64,000 nt of DNA, from positions 2,728,001 to 2,792,000 of the forward strand of contig NZ_JADOUF010000001.1 of NCBI RefSeq assembly GCF_015751905.1, read 5' to 3'. The stretch is from Longispora fulva. Lineage in GTDB: Bacteria > Actinomycetota > Actinomycetes > Mycobacteriales > Micromonosporaceae. Under the pieces are notes generated by a model. That model saw only the letters and a list, made by a program, of their open reading frames with translations. It was not told the origin of the DNA and did no database searches. Position numbers and translations under genes: made by a program. Below, piece after piece: positions 45,188 to 54,824 of this stretch; position 1 is the first letter of the stretch; each line of letters starts with the position of its first letter.

Positions 45188-45298
45188 CGCGGCGGTCGAG
45201 CCACGACAGACCGAGCGAGCAGCCGCTGCCCTAGCCGGAATCGACAGACGCCACTACGGTGTAGACCCTGCCGATTGTTCCGATCAGTGGGGGCCGCC

Positions 45299-45647
45299 GT
45301 GTCCAGCCCCAGACAGCATCCCGGGCCTGCTGACGCGCTGCTGGTCGAAGTTCGACGGCTGCGCCAGGCCGGGCTGTCGGACCTGACGGCGCGCCCCGGC
45401 CGGTACCCGCACCTGGTGGCCGAGCTGAAACACCGCGCCGGTCCGGCGCCCCGGGCCAAGGCTGAGCGGTTCGGGTACTTCGGCGACGCCTTCGCCGGTG
45501 TGGTGGCCGATCTGCCCGAGGATGTGCGCGGCGTGGCGCAGGTGCTGTTCCACGCCGGCCGGCCGGGCAGCCTCCCTCCGCTGGACGATCGACGCCGCGC
45601 GGCCGACCGGCTCTACACCGGCCAGAACTACTCCCGGTCTCCCGATT
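45299..45647 (+). pseudogene. Truncated paralogue of the TPR protein at 42786
   Basis: About 115 codons follow the paralogue closely (LLVEVRRLRQAGLSDLTARP, RYPHLVAELKHRAG, VLFHAGRPGSLPPLDDRRR, DRLYTGQNYSRSPD), then the similarity stops and the frame becomes random. It arose by tandem duplication and deletion. From 45648 to 45879 I see no gene. Confidence 0.7.
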
Positions 45648-45879
45648 GCCCGCCGGCGACCAGGATGCGCCCGCAGTTGGTGCCCGGTGAACGCGGTGGA
45701 GCCCGAGACTGCTCAACCAACGGCAACGACTACGTGATCTTGAATGGACTGGTCGGGGCTGATTCGGTCGCGGATTTGCTGGTCGGTGGCTCTGTTGTTG
45801 CGGCGTCGGGCGGCGGGGCTGGCGTCTGCCGCGCCCGTGCATCTGACCGCCCCAGCTCCGTACTGGACTGGTCGTGTGC

Positions 45880-47325
45880 TTATTTATTGGGGTACATCTC
45901 CACGTACCAGTCGCCGGTCAGGTACCGGGCCTCGATGGTGATGGTGACCGGGGTGCCCGGCGGAATGTCGGGGACGGCGGGTCCCTCGTAGTCGTATCCT
46001 GGCCCTGACCTCAGGTCTCTGACGTGTCCGGAGGCTTTGTAGTCCCACCATGTCTGGGTCTGTGTCAGGGTGCCGTTGACGCTGAGGAGCAGTTGGCCGG
46101 GCGTCTGTGTGTGATATACGACCGTGAGATGGCCCCATGAGACGGTGGCGCTGGGGTTGTCCGCGGACAGGACGGTGTAGTTGAGCTCGGACGGCAGGCG
46201 CTTGTCCAGCGGTGTGAGGTGCGCGGGCCGGGCCGGTAGCGGGTATTGCTCGAACGGCACCGGCTCGGCGAGGGCGACGGCGACGTTGACGTCGGTCGGG
46301 ACGGTCGCCGGGACCGGGTGCGTGCCGCCGTGTGCGTCGTAGGGCACCGGGTCGGTGAGGGTGACGGTGACCGGTACGCCGAGCCGGAGCTCGAGCGGGG
46401 CCAGCTCGGCCTGCGTGTACCACGTGTAGCCGTTGTCGGGTTCGTTGACGTTGCACGTCACGCCGTGCGGGGCCGGTTTGCCGTCGAACAAGACCGTGGA
46501 GAACGTCACGTGCAGGTCCTCCTTCTCCGGCCGGGTGCAGTGGAAGAAGAACCCGACGTCGAGGCTGGCCGGGACCCAGGTGAGCGTCACCGGCCCGGTC
46601 ACCGTGCCCTTGCCCACAGCGACGACGTGGTAGCCCTCGTGGTACTCGGCGAACCCGCCGATCCGCCGTTCGGCCGGCGGCATCGACGTGTTCACCCGGG
46701 GTGCGACGAGCACCCCGAGCACCACGGCGAGCACCACCGCCGCGACCACCCCGACCACGGCCAGCCGCCGGCGCCGGTCGATGCGGCCCCGAACCGCGAC
46801 GAGCCGCTGCGTGCCGGCCGGCTGCTCCGTCAGGTGCGGTTCGGGCAGCTCGCGCAGGGTCGGGTCGAGGCGGAGCTTGGCCAGCCCCTTCGCGGCGTAG
46901 TTCTTCACCGCCCCAGCTGACACGCCCAGGGTCTCGGCGATCTGCGCCTCGGACAGGTCCTCGAAGTACCGCAGTACCAGCACGGCCCGCTGCTGCCGGG
47001 GCAGACGGGTCAACGCCCGCCACACCTCGTCGCGGTCCTCGACCTCGCCCTGCGCACCAGACCAGGCCCGCTCCGGAAGCACCGCCGTCGGATGCTCAGC
47101 GGTCCACCTCCGCCGCCACCACGAGTTGAACGTGTTGACCAGCACCCGGCGCACGTACGGCTCCGGGTCCTCGTCGATCCGCCGCCACGCCGACCACGCC
47201 TTCACCAGCGCCGTCTGCACCAGATCCTCCGCCGCCGCGTGATCACGCGTCAGCAGCAACGCCAACCGCATCAGGCGCTGTGACCGCGTGATCACGAACT
47301 CGTCAAACCCCGTGCCGGCCGTCAT
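45880..47325 (-). CDS. SigE-type ECF sigma factor fused to a membrane-anchored extracellular domain
   Basis: 481 residues from ATG 47325. Residues 1-170 are an ECF sigma factor: region 2 in LMRLALLLTRDHAAAEDLVQ and region 4 in LPRQQRAVLVLRYFEDLSEA, then IAETLGVSAGAVKNYAAKGL. After a basic stretch one helix crosses the membrane (LAVVGVVAAVVLAVVLGVLVA). About 270 residues follow outside, probably beta-rich (FFFHCTRPEKEDLHVTF, GTPVTITIEARYLTGDWYV). ECF proteins of this class usually have a separate anti-sigma partner; here sensor and sigma share one chain. Confidence 0.8.
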   Translation of the reverse strand: MTAGTGFDEFVITRSQRLMRLALLLTRDHAAAEDLVQTALVKAWSAWRRIDEDPEPYVRRVLVNTFNSWWRRRWTAEHPTAVLPERAWSGAQGEVEDRDEVWRALTRLPRQQRAVLVLRYFEDLSEAQIAETLGVSAGAVKNYAAKGLAKLRLDPTLRELPEPHLTEQPAGTQRLVAVRGRIDRRRRLAVVGVVAAVVLAVVLGVLVAPRVNTSMPPAERRIGGFAEYHEGYHVVAVGKGTVTGPVTLTWVPASLDVGFFFHCTRPEKEDLHVTFSTVLFDGKPAPHGVTCNVNEPDNGYTWYTQAELAPLELRLGVPVTVTLTDPVPYDAHGGTHPVPATVPTDVNVAVALAEPVPFEQYPLPARPAHLTPLDKRLPSELNYTVLSADNPSATVSWGHLTVVYHTQTPGQLLLSVNGTLTQTQTWWDYKASGHVRDLRSGPGYDYEGPAVPDIPPGTPVTITIEARYLTGDWYVEMYPNK

Positions 47326-47768
47326 CCCGCCGTGCCCTCCCTCGATCGGTGTGAACCTAGTACCCGATGGCGAGGCGATTCGGTTGGACGACCCGGCCAA
47401 CAAATTTCCGGACCACTGTCGCGGGCCCGCCAAGATCATGAAATCGTTGTTTTCTTCCTGGAGGATTCGGCTACCCGAGAGCCCGGTCCAGAATTCAGCG
47501 CACTCGGAGACCAGCCCGCCTTGCGGCCTACAGACAAGGCTGGCCCGACAGCCGGGCGGCCTCGTTGTCTTGCCAGGGTCCAGGACGCTGTTCAGCGGCA
47601 GGGGTGGTCAGGCCTGGCGGGATGATAGACCGAGTCGAATGCCCGACCCCATGTTGGGAAACTGGCGGCCAACGTCGCCAGGGCTACGATCCACCGAACG
47701 CCCTGCTCTCCTCGCCGCGGGGCGTTAGAGTTCTCGCCGGCGCGCTGGGCGCACGGGGGAGGCGACCA
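47326..47768. other. Intergenic stretch upstream of the sigma gene
   Basis: 443 bp between divergent genes. An A/T-richer segment around 47435-47465 (GAAATCGTTGTTTTC) may hold the sigma-gene promoter. No ORF with a credible start is seen. Confidence 0.4.
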
Positions 47769-48098
47769 ATGACGGCGAAGGCACAGGACTGGGCGGCGTT
47801 ACCCGGGGCGCAGGATCTGCGGGCCGCGTTCTCGCAGGCCGGGTGGCGCGAGGTGGTAACGGAGTCGACGGTCAAGGAGTACACCACCGTCATGCTCGAC
47901 GGCTACGGCGAACACCCCGGCACAACGGTCCGAGGCAACTGGACCTGGCCAACCGACGACCCTTCAGCCGTCCGAACCAGCGGCATGGCACCACTTCCCG
48001 GAACTCGCAGCCTCGCGCCCACCACGGACATCGACACCGTCGCGGCCAGCGTCACTGGCTTCCCGCCACCACCGCCGGACGCCGACAAGCCTGCCTGA
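47769..48098 (+). CDS. Small hypothetical protein
   Basis: 109 residues from ATG 47769, with GGGGAGG just upstream. It reads as a soluble protein (AQDWAALPGAQDLRAAFSQA, EVVTESTVKEYTTVMLDGYG) with a Pro-rich end. No family. It could be transcribed with nothing else, since the next gene is convergent. Confidence 0.6.
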   Translation: MTAKAQDWAALPGAQDLRAAFSQAGWREVVTESTVKEYTTVMLDGYGEHPGTTVRGNWTWPTDDPSAVRTSGMAPLPGTRSLAPTTDIDTVAASVTGFPPPPPDADKPA

Positions 48099-48220
48099 TT
48101 GGGGCACCCAGAACAAGACCAACAAATCCTGGGCCACATGTCACCTGGTGACCCAGTTATTACCAATACCCCGTGTTGCGTTGACGGCATTCGTGGACCC
48201 CCTCGGATGCCCTCGGTCGG

Positions 48221-49531
48221 TCAGGGCGAAGGTACAGCGGCGCGATCCGCAGGGCTGGGAGGCAGCAGGATTACCCCAGGCGTGCCCATGTCCAGGCTGA
48301 AGATTGGCGGGACATCGTACCGGTGAGGTCTGGACAGGTCCACGGACCCGCCGGTGAATGTCGAACCGAGGAAGCCGACATCCGCGCCGGTGAAGGTCGC
48401 GCCGTGGAAGGCGACGAGGCCGCCGGAGAACGTCGCGGTGGAGAATCTGACAGAGCCGCCACCGAGGAACGCCGCTCCGTGGAACCCGACCAGACCGCTG
48501 GAGAACGTCGCGAATTGGAAGGTGACGTCGCCGCCGAGAAACGTCGCCCCGCTGAACGCGACAACGCTGCCGGAGAATGCCGCGCCGTTGAAGCCGACCT
48601 GGCCGCCGGCGAACATCGCACTGCTGAAATGGACGTGGCCACTGGCGAACGTCGCGCCGATAAAGCGGACCTCGCCACCAGAGAACCACGCGTGGGTGAA
48701 ATTGACGTCGCCGCCGGAGAACTTCGCTCCGCTGAAATCGACGGTGCCGCCGGTGAACGTCGCGCCCTGGAAGTTGACGAAGCCGGGGGCGAACATCGCG
48801 CCCTGGAAGTCGACGAGGCCGCCGGAGAACGTGGCCTTTCTGAAGTCGCCACCGTCGAACGTCGCGCCGCTGAAGTCGAGGTCGTGGCCCTGCCAGGAGA
48901 CGGCGGCGGTGTCGCGCAGGCGGGTGGTGATGGTGCGGATGATGGTGTGGCGGACCTGCCGCTCGGCGAGGGCGCTGTCGCGGCGGACCGTCCAGGCGTC
49001 GAGCTCGGCCACGCCGTCGGCGTCGACCGTGGTCTCGGCGGCGGAGGCGGCGTCGGGGTCGACCGGAGGGGTGTAGGGCATCCGCAGGTAGGAGCACAGC
49101 ACGTCGATGCACGTCTGACGGCCCGCCGCCCAGTCATCGGCCAGGCCCGCCATGGCGTACACCCCGCCGAGCCGGACGGCGGACTTGTCCGAGCCCAGCT
49201 GCTCGCACGCCTTCGTGTAGCGCTCGTTGAACAGCTTCGTGTTCTCCCGCACCGAGTCGACCTCGCCGAAGCGTTGCTTGCGGTAGGCCACGACCAGGGC
49301 GACGACCGCCCCCACGCCGCCGGTCACCGTCAAAGCGACCTTCACCAGGTCCAGGCGATCCTTGGCCTCCAACGGCACCGCCGACAGGTCCGGGCTGCCG
49401 GACGTGAACCACAGCAGCCAGGTCGTGCCCGCGGCCACCACCACCGCCAGCCCCAACCACAGCGCAAGCTGCACACCGAACGACAACCTTGGCGCCGACG
49501 GCCCGGCCGACTTCTTACGCGCGAACATCAT
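48221..49531 (-). CDS. Membrane-anchored pentapeptide-like repeat protein
   Basis: About 436 residues (ATG 49531; a GTG at 49564 is also possible). Two hydrophobic helices (VQLALWLGLAVVVAAGTTWL, ALTVTGGVGAVVALVVAY) are followed by a cytosolic linker with AVRLGGVYAMAGLADDW and YLRMPYTPP. A long run of F-x-G/A-A-x-F repeats follows (DFSGATFDGGDF, NFQGATFTGG and about 18 more), which should form a right-handed beta-helix. A C-terminal tail without repeats ends it. It is a relative of the protein at 55598. Confidence 0.75.
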   Translation of the reverse strand: MMFARKKSAGPSAPRLSFGVQLALWLGLAVVVAAGTTWLLWFTSGSPDLSAVPLEAKDRLDLVKVALTVTGGVGAVVALVVAYRKQRFGEVDSVRENTKLFNERYTKACEQLGSDKSAVRLGGVYAMAGLADDWAAGRQTCIDVLCSYLRMPYTPPVDPDAASAAETTVDADGVAELDAWTVRRDSALAERQVRHTIIRTITTRLRDTAAVSWQGHDLDFSGATFDGGDFRKATFSGGLVDFQGAMFAPGFVNFQGATFTGGTVDFSGAKFSGGDVNFTHAWFSGGEVRFIGATFASGHVHFSSAMFAGGQVGFNGAAFSGSVVAFSGATFLGGDVTFQFATFSSGLVGFHGAAFLGGGSVRFSTATFSGGLVAFHGATFTGADVGFLGSTFTGGSVDLSRPHRYDVPPIFSLDMGTPGVILLPPSPADRAAVPSP

Positions 49532-49685
49532 GATCGAGGTGTAGAGGCCCGACGGCCGATCCACAACCCCGGACCGCTGTCAGATCCCCGCCCCGGCCAG
49601 ACCGGCGACCAGGTGTTGCTCAATGATCTTCAGTGGCCTTCTACCGTCTAAGGCGGGATGACCTGCTGAAACGAGGCTGCGAAAA

Positions 49686-50128
49686 CTAGAAGAAGAGCCA
49701 GTCGATGCCGTCAATGATGGATGGATCCGATAGGACGAGTGAGTGGAACTTCTCATCCGTCCGCAAGTACTCGACGACGTATTCCTCTACTTTGGCCCTA
49801 ATGTATTGGCGATCGGGGCCAGAGTAACTCGACACGCATCGAAGGAAGTTGAGTTCCTCTGCCAACTGGGCCTTGCTTCTTCGAACTCCGCCTGAATCAG
49901 GCGCAGTATCTCTCGCCTCGACCGACTTGAGTGCCTCCACAGCAAGTCTCCGATGCGGCCAATGGACCAAGGCTCCTCACTGTATCCCGCATCGATATCT
50001 CGACGCTCTCGATCCGCCGCGAATCTCAACAGGGACGCCGCGACAGACCCAGGGGTTGCCGGCACGATGTGGTCAGAAAATTGGATGGGCTCTTCTGACG
50101 AAAACCCGTCTTCTTCACTCATCATCAT
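49686..50128 (-). pseudogene. Low-GC gene with a frameshift, possible immunity protein
   Basis: Starts at ATG 50128 or 50122 (MSEEDGFSSEEPIQFSDHIV). The first frame leads to LRLIQAEFEEARPSW, and the second frame continues with SKAQLAEELNFLRCVSSYSG and ends DPSIIDGIDWLFF. One indel near 49880 joins them as EFEEARSKAQLAEELNFLR. Base composition is clearly lower in G+C than the surroundings. It begins 7 bp after the preceding fragment, the arrangement of a toxin-immunity pair. Confidence 0.5.
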
Positions 50129-50135
50129 GACCTCG

Positions 50136-50387
50136 TTACACCGCAGGAGGCATCTGGACATACAAATTTCCATTGCTGTAGATATAGTGCTCACAGTACG
50201 GTAGCCCTTGAAGCTGAGCAGTAATTGATTGATCCAACGCTCCTTGGAAGCCGTACTTCGAGACAGCCACCGCGAATGTAGCAGCGTCCAGCACCAGCAT
50301 CGCCGCGCCGAGCCCTCGGCCCACCGCTGGCGACGCGCGATCCTCGTGGATCGCACAGTGACGCCACTGTCCCAGCGTGATGACCAA
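50136..50387 (-). pseudogene. 3' fragment of a low-GC gene, possible toxin tail
   Basis: The convincing part (VLDAATFAVAVSKYGFQGAL, LPYCEHYIYSNGNLYVQMPP) looks like the C-terminal end of a larger secreted or polymorphic toxin, with no start of its own. It sits directly upstream of the small acidic ORF, as toxins do before immunity genes. No domain name can be given. The region 50388-50547 shows no gene. Confidence 0.4.
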
Positions 50388-50547
50388 ACGTCGCTTCGGG
50401 GTGTTCGACGATGCTGCTGAAGGGCGGAACCGCGGAGGTCCCGTCTATGGGCTTAAATGAATAATTGGTCGGTACGTGTGGCACCGAGAGTAGAACGCTC
50501 AAGTCTCAGGGTGGCGGGGTCTCGATGCGTTCTGCAGTCAAGGCAGG

Positions 50548-53352
50548 TCAGGTTTGAGGGCCGAGCGCGTCGCGTAGCGCGGATCGGGCCTCGATCCCAA
50601 GTTTGCGGTAGGTGTTGGTCAGATGGACTTCGACGGTCCGCCTGGTGAGGAACAGGAGTTGGGCGATCTCCCGGTTGGTGGTCCCTTCGGCGGCCAGGGT
50701 CGCCACGCGTATCTCGCTGGCGGTGAGGGCGTCGCGGCCGGTGAGCATCGGGCGTCGCGGGCGCAGGCCCATCGCGCGTAGTTCCTCGACGGCGCGGGTG
50801 ACGAGTCCGTCCGCTCCGCATCGCGCGGCGGCGTCCAGCGCCTGCCGGAGGGGGTCACCGGCCTTGGTGCGTCGTCCTGCGCGGCGCAGCGCTGCCCCGA
50901 ACTCCACCAGAGTCTGTGCTCGGGCGTATTCGGTGTCGGCGAAGGTAACCGCCTCCTCCAGCAGCTCCAGTCCTTCCTGGCCGCCGGCGAGGAGTCCGCT
51001 GACCCGCAGGGCCGTGCACACCGGCTCGGCGGCTCCGAACCTGCGAGCCAGACGCAGGTTCTCGGCAGCCAGTTCGGCGGCCTCCTCTGCCCGGCCGAGG
51101 GCCCGGGCCGCGAGCGCGGCCTCGGCCCGCCACGGTGCGAACCCCGGGTTGAGGTAGCCCCGGCCGGTGAGGGTCGCCCCGCAGGCCGACAGGTCGACCA
51201 GCGCCTCGGCGGGCCGCAGTTGGCCCAGTCGCAGCCGGCCCCGGGCTATCAGGCCGAAATGGTTGATGAGGACCCCGAGCTCATGCCCGTCCTCCAGGCC
51301 GCCGGCTGCCATCGCCCACTGGGCCTCGTCCAGCCGGCCTCGGGCGGTGAGCGCGTTGACCAGGGTGGCCGCGGCCTCCGGGTTGGGGCGCCCGGTCGTC
51401 TCGTGCTCGGCGTCGACGGCGGCCCGGGCGTCGCCCTCGGCCTGGGTCAGCTGGCCGGCGTACAGGCACTTGTGGGAGCGCAGCATCATCATGAACTGGT
51501 ACGCGGCGAGCGCGCCCAGGCGGCGGGCAACCCCCAGGCCCTGGTCGATCAGGTCGAGGGACTCCTGGTGCGCGCCTGAAATCGACAGGGCCCCGGCGGC
51601 CAGGCCGAGCAGCAGGGACTGCTCCCCGTCGGGTAGCGGGCCGGAGACCGCCAGCCGGGCGAGCCGGATCACCTCGGCAGCTGGCCGGTCTCCGGTCGCC
51701 GCGGCGGCGAAGGCCAGTGTGGCCAGAATGGTCCGGTCGACGGCCCGCTCGGGCGACAGCCCGGGTGCGATCCGGTCCAGAACTGCGATGATCGCGGCCG
51801 GTGGGCGCATGGTCAGCAGGCCCGCGCCTGCCAACGCGGCGACCAGGGGCAGGGGCACCTCGGCCGGATCGCGGTCGATGGCACGGTAGGCCAGCTCGAG
51901 GGCCTCGACGGTCTGGTCAGCCTGCCCGGCGCGCAACATCGCGAACCCGAAGTCCAGAGCCGTCCCGATCCGCTCCAGGGGCATGTCGGTGAGCTCCAGT
52001 GCCCGGCGGTATGCGGCAGCGGCCTCCTCGGGGCGGTGCGCCAGGCCCAGCGCCCGGCCCAGCTCGGCGTGCAGCGGCCCAGTGTCCGCCGATGCGGGCG
52101 GCTCGTTCAGTGCCCGGGTCAGGCATGCGGCGGCGGACTCGGGCGCTCCTTGGGCCAGCGCGGCGTGCGCGGCCGCGCGCAGGGTGTCTGCCACCCACGG
52201 GTCGGCGCCCGGCTCGGCCAGCAGCAGGTGCGGCGCGAGGGCCCCGGGGGCCTGGCCGTCTCCGGCCAGCATCCGGGCGGCCCGCTTGTGCTCGGCGGCC
52301 TGTAGCACCTCGCTGGAGTCGGCATACACGGCGGTGCGGACCAGCGGGTGGGTGAAGTCCAGAGGGCGGCCCGGGCCGACGATCGCCTCCCGGGCCAGCA
52401 TGTCGGCCAGCTCGGCCGCCCGGTCGACGGCAAGCCCGGCGAACAGGGCGGCCTGGCGCAGATCGGCGGACGGGCCGAGCACGGCCAGCGCGCGGGTCAG
52501 GAGCTGGGCCTGCGGGCCCAGCCGGGCGATCCGGGTCAACACGGCGCGGGATACGGTGTCAGGGCGCAGGTTCTCTAACCGCCAGGTCTCGGCGGCCACC
52601 GGCCGCGCCCCATCGGCCCGCAGACTGTGCAGGGCCTCGGTGAGCAGGAAAGGGTTACCCCCGCTGGCCCGCGCGCACGCCGCGCAGAACTCCTCCTCGG
52701 CGTCGGCCGCCAGGTCGTTGCGGACCAGCACACCGACTCCGGCGGGACTGAGCGCCCGCAGCCGGAGCAGATCAGGCCGGATCCCGCCCAGCGCCCTGCC
52801 CACGAACCCGTCGAGCAATCGTCCCGGCCTGCCGGCGGCCAGCAGCAGCACCGGCAGGTCCACGATCCGCCGCGCCAGATGGGACAGGAACCGCAGCGAC
52901 GCGTCGTCGACCCAGTGCACGTCGTCCACCACCAGCAGCACCGGCCCGGCCTCTGCCAGATTGGAGCACAGCCAGTACAGGCCATGCACAACATCGCCCA
53001 GCAGATTCGGGTCAGAGCCGAATTCCGCCCCCTCGGGGCCGAACACCGGCCTGGCCAGGGCTGCCGCACCGGCGGTCAGCTCAGCCCGTTCCGTCGGAAT
53101 CGCCGAACGCAGCACCGGCTCAAACAGCTGGCGGACAACACCGAACGGCAGCTCGTGATCCAACTCGCCACCGAGCGCGCCCAACACCCGAACCCCCAAG
53201 GCCCGGGCGTGCCCGCCGGCGGCAGCCAGCAACGCCGTCTTGCCAATCCCCGGCGGGCCCTCGACCAGCAGCACACCACCGTGCCCGCCGGCCGCATCAG
53301 CCAACCGGGCGGCGATGGCGGCCAGGTCCGACTCGCGCTCGATCAGTGCCAT
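50548..53352 (-). CDS. LAL-type LuxR-family regulator
   Basis: 934 residues: N-terminal AAA/STAND ATPase (Walker A LVEGPPGIGKTALLAAA, Walker B VLLVVDDVHWVDDASLRFL), long TPR-like middle part and C-terminal LuxR HTH (LTASEIRVATLAAEGTTNRE, then VEVHLTNTYRKLGI). A full-length member of the large ATP-binding LuxR class, which often activates secondary metabolism. It is divergent from the lectin gene (116 bp). Confidence 0.92.
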   Translation of the reverse strand: MALIERESDLAAIAARLADAAGGHGGVLLVEGPPGIGKTALLAAAGGHARALGVRVLGALGGELDHELPFGVVRQLFEPVLRSAIPTERAELTAGAAALARPVFGPEGAEFGSDPNLLGDVVHGLYWLCSNLAEAGPVLLVVDDVHWVDDASLRFLSHLARRIVDLPVLLLAAGRPGRLLDGFVGRALGGIRPDLLRLRALSPAGVGVLVRNDLAADAEEEFCAACARASGGNPFLLTEALHSLRADGARPVAAETWRLENLRPDTVSRAVLTRIARLGPQAQLLTRALAVLGPSADLRQAALFAGLAVDRAAELADMLAREAIVGPGRPLDFTHPLVRTAVYADSSEVLQAAEHKRAARMLAGDGQAPGALAPHLLLAEPGADPWVADTLRAAAHAALAQGAPESAAACLTRALNEPPASADTGPLHAELGRALGLAHRPEEAAAAYRRALELTDMPLERIGTALDFGFAMLRAGQADQTVEALELAYRAIDRDPAEVPLPLVAALAGAGLLTMRPPAAIIAVLDRIAPGLSPERAVDRTILATLAFAAAATGDRPAAEVIRLARLAVSGPLPDGEQSLLLGLAAGALSISGAHQESLDLIDQGLGVARRLGALAAYQFMMMLRSHKCLYAGQLTQAEGDARAAVDAEHETTGRPNPEAAATLVNALTARGRLDEAQWAMAAGGLEDGHELGVLINHFGLIARGRLRLGQLRPAEALVDLSACGATLTGRGYLNPGFAPWRAEAALAARALGRAEEAAELAAENLRLARRFGAAEPVCTALRVSGLLAGGQEGLELLEEAVTFADTEYARAQTLVEFGAALRRAGRRTKAGDPLRQALDAAARCGADGLVTRAVEELRAMGLRPRRPMLTGRDALTASEIRVATLAAEGTTNREIAQLLFLTRRTVEVHLTNTYRKLGIEARSALRDALGPQT

Positions 53353-53468
53353 CGGGCCCCCGTAGAAAACCTAGTGGTGCCTACCACGATGCCCGACATG
53401 ACCCGTGAAGGCGAACATATTGCCATGTCGCCGATCAGACCGGCGATCAACACCCCGAAGGGATCATC

Positions 53469-54008
53469 ATGTTCAAGCTCCTTCTGAGAAATTTCCTCGC
53501 CATGTTCACAGTGGCCGTCGCGGTGTTCGCGGGAACCGGCCCGGCGACCGCGGCCCCCGGGTCGGCCGCCCCGATGGCGCGGACGTACTACGAGGTCCGG
53601 GCCCAACACAGCGGCCAGTGCCTGGACGTACGGAACATGGTCAAGGACTGGGGGACCCCTGACCAGCAGTGGCCCTGCTGGGGCGGCGCCGGCCAGCTGT
53701 GGTGGAAGAATCCGGTGTACTCCAACGGTGGTCATGTGTTCTACGAGATCCGGGTCCAGCTCAACGACCTGTGCCTGGACGTCAGGGACGGCAGTACCGC
53801 GGCCGGCGCCGTCGTGCAGCAGTGGGGCTGCAACAACAGCCTCGCCCAGCAGTGGGAGGTCATCGCGGTCGGCGGCAGCTACGTCAAGGTGGTCAACCGT
53901 GGCAGCGGGATGTGCCTGGACGTGAAGGACATCAGCACCTTCAACGGCGCGCCCATCCAACAGTGGTACTGCTGGGACAATCCCGGACAGCACTGGTGGT
54001 TCGCCTAG
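53469..54008 (+). CDS. Secreted ricin-type beta-trefoil lectin
   Basis: 179 residues: signal peptide (LLLRNFLAMFTVAVAVFAG to about ATAA), then three QxW-type repeats (QCLDVRNMVKDWGTPDQQW, CLDVRDGSTAAGAVVQQWGC, MCLDVKDISTFNGAPIQQWY). It should bind carbohydrate outside the cell. No catalytic domain is attached. A terminator follows 11 bp after the stop. Confidence 0.88.
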   Translation: MFKLLLRNFLAMFTVAVAVFAGTGPATAAPGSAAPMARTYYEVRAQHSGQCLDVRNMVKDWGTPDQQWPCWGGAGQLWWKNPVYSNGGHVFYEIRVQLNDLCLDVRDGSTAAGAVVQQWGCNNSLAQQWEVIAVGGSYVKVVNRGSGMCLDVKDISTFNGAPIQQWYCWDNPGQHWWFA

Positions 54009-54019
54009 GCTGCGCGGCA

Positions 54020-54049
54020 CGGTCCTGGGAGCACAGCCTCCCAGGACCG
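54020..54049. terminator. Perfect 12-bp hairpin after the lectin gene
   Basis: CGGTCCTGGGAG and CTCCCAGGACCG pair around CACAGC, 11 bp after the stop codon. No U-tract. Confidence 0.65.
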
Positions 54050-54103
54050 TATCGCGTTCAGCTGTGCCTGCGTGATGCCAGGACGACCAAGGACACGGCC
54101 GAG

Positions 54104-54310
54104 GCGTCGCGCGAACTGTCATGGGCTGCCACCTGCATCGCGAGCATGGCGAACTTGGCCGCCGAAAATAGTGCCCTCTTCCTCATGGGCACGTGATTGA
54201 CGCAGCTCTGTGCGTTCGAGTTCGTCGAGTTCCGCGACGACGGTGTCGTTTCCCCGCAGGTTGAAGAGCCGTCGGGCTGCGCGCCACCTCCGGAGTCCGG
54301 TGGTCGTCGC
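54104..54310 (-). pseudogene. Duplicated 3' tail of the SARP regulator
   Basis: About 200 bp here match 57645-57845 closely, including the last codons of the regulator (TGLRRWRAARRLFNL, then AELDELERTE) and the downstream flank. The stop codon is lost. No upstream part of a regulator gene is present. The copy is in the same orientation as the intact gene. Confidence 0.75.
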
Positions 54311-54824
54311 GGCCGGGGTGGCCGGCGTCGTGGATGGCGCGGGCTGGGTTGCCGTGATCGTGCTATGCGGCGGCCACGTCCAGCATGGACATCGGTGGTC
54401 GGCCCGTCGGCCAGGTCGGCGGGCGGGACCCGGCCACGGGCCTGTGAGTCGACGGCGCCCGGCCCGTTCGGCGTTGAGGGCCAGCGCCGGAGTTGGCGGT
54501 TGTCAGTTCTGGGCTGGGTAGGCGTCGGCGATCATCCGGTCTGGGTTGAGGATCTTCCAGTCGATGACCTTCTCGCCGTTGAGTCGCTCCTGGACGAAGC
54601 GGTCATCGCGGTACCAGATGGCCTCTAAGAAGGCAACCGGTAACGCGGCCCCATGAACTCCCAGGCCGCAGAGCCCACATCGCGGCCGGATCGGCGCAGG
54701 TTGCCTTCCCGGAAGGTTGTTCCCTTGCCGGCCGACCTGTAGTAAGCGGCGTAAAAACAACGGGCAGCTTTTGATCTTGCTTTGACCTGAGGTATTGTCG
54801 GGCCGTTTCGTTGTCGCGTAGGGT
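54311..54824. other. Stretch without an intact gene
   Basis: On the minus strand a short coding-like piece ends at 54503 (AIWYRDDRFVQERLNGEKVI, DWKILNPDRMIADAYP) but has no start and no family I can name. The last 100 bp before 54825 could include the left end of the Tn3-type element. Confidence 0.35.

Noticed and set aside
48323-49651. 442-codon plus-strand frame opposite the pentapeptide-like protein
   Set aside because: It mirrors the F-x-G-A repeats as Glu/Ala/Arg-rich periodic text.
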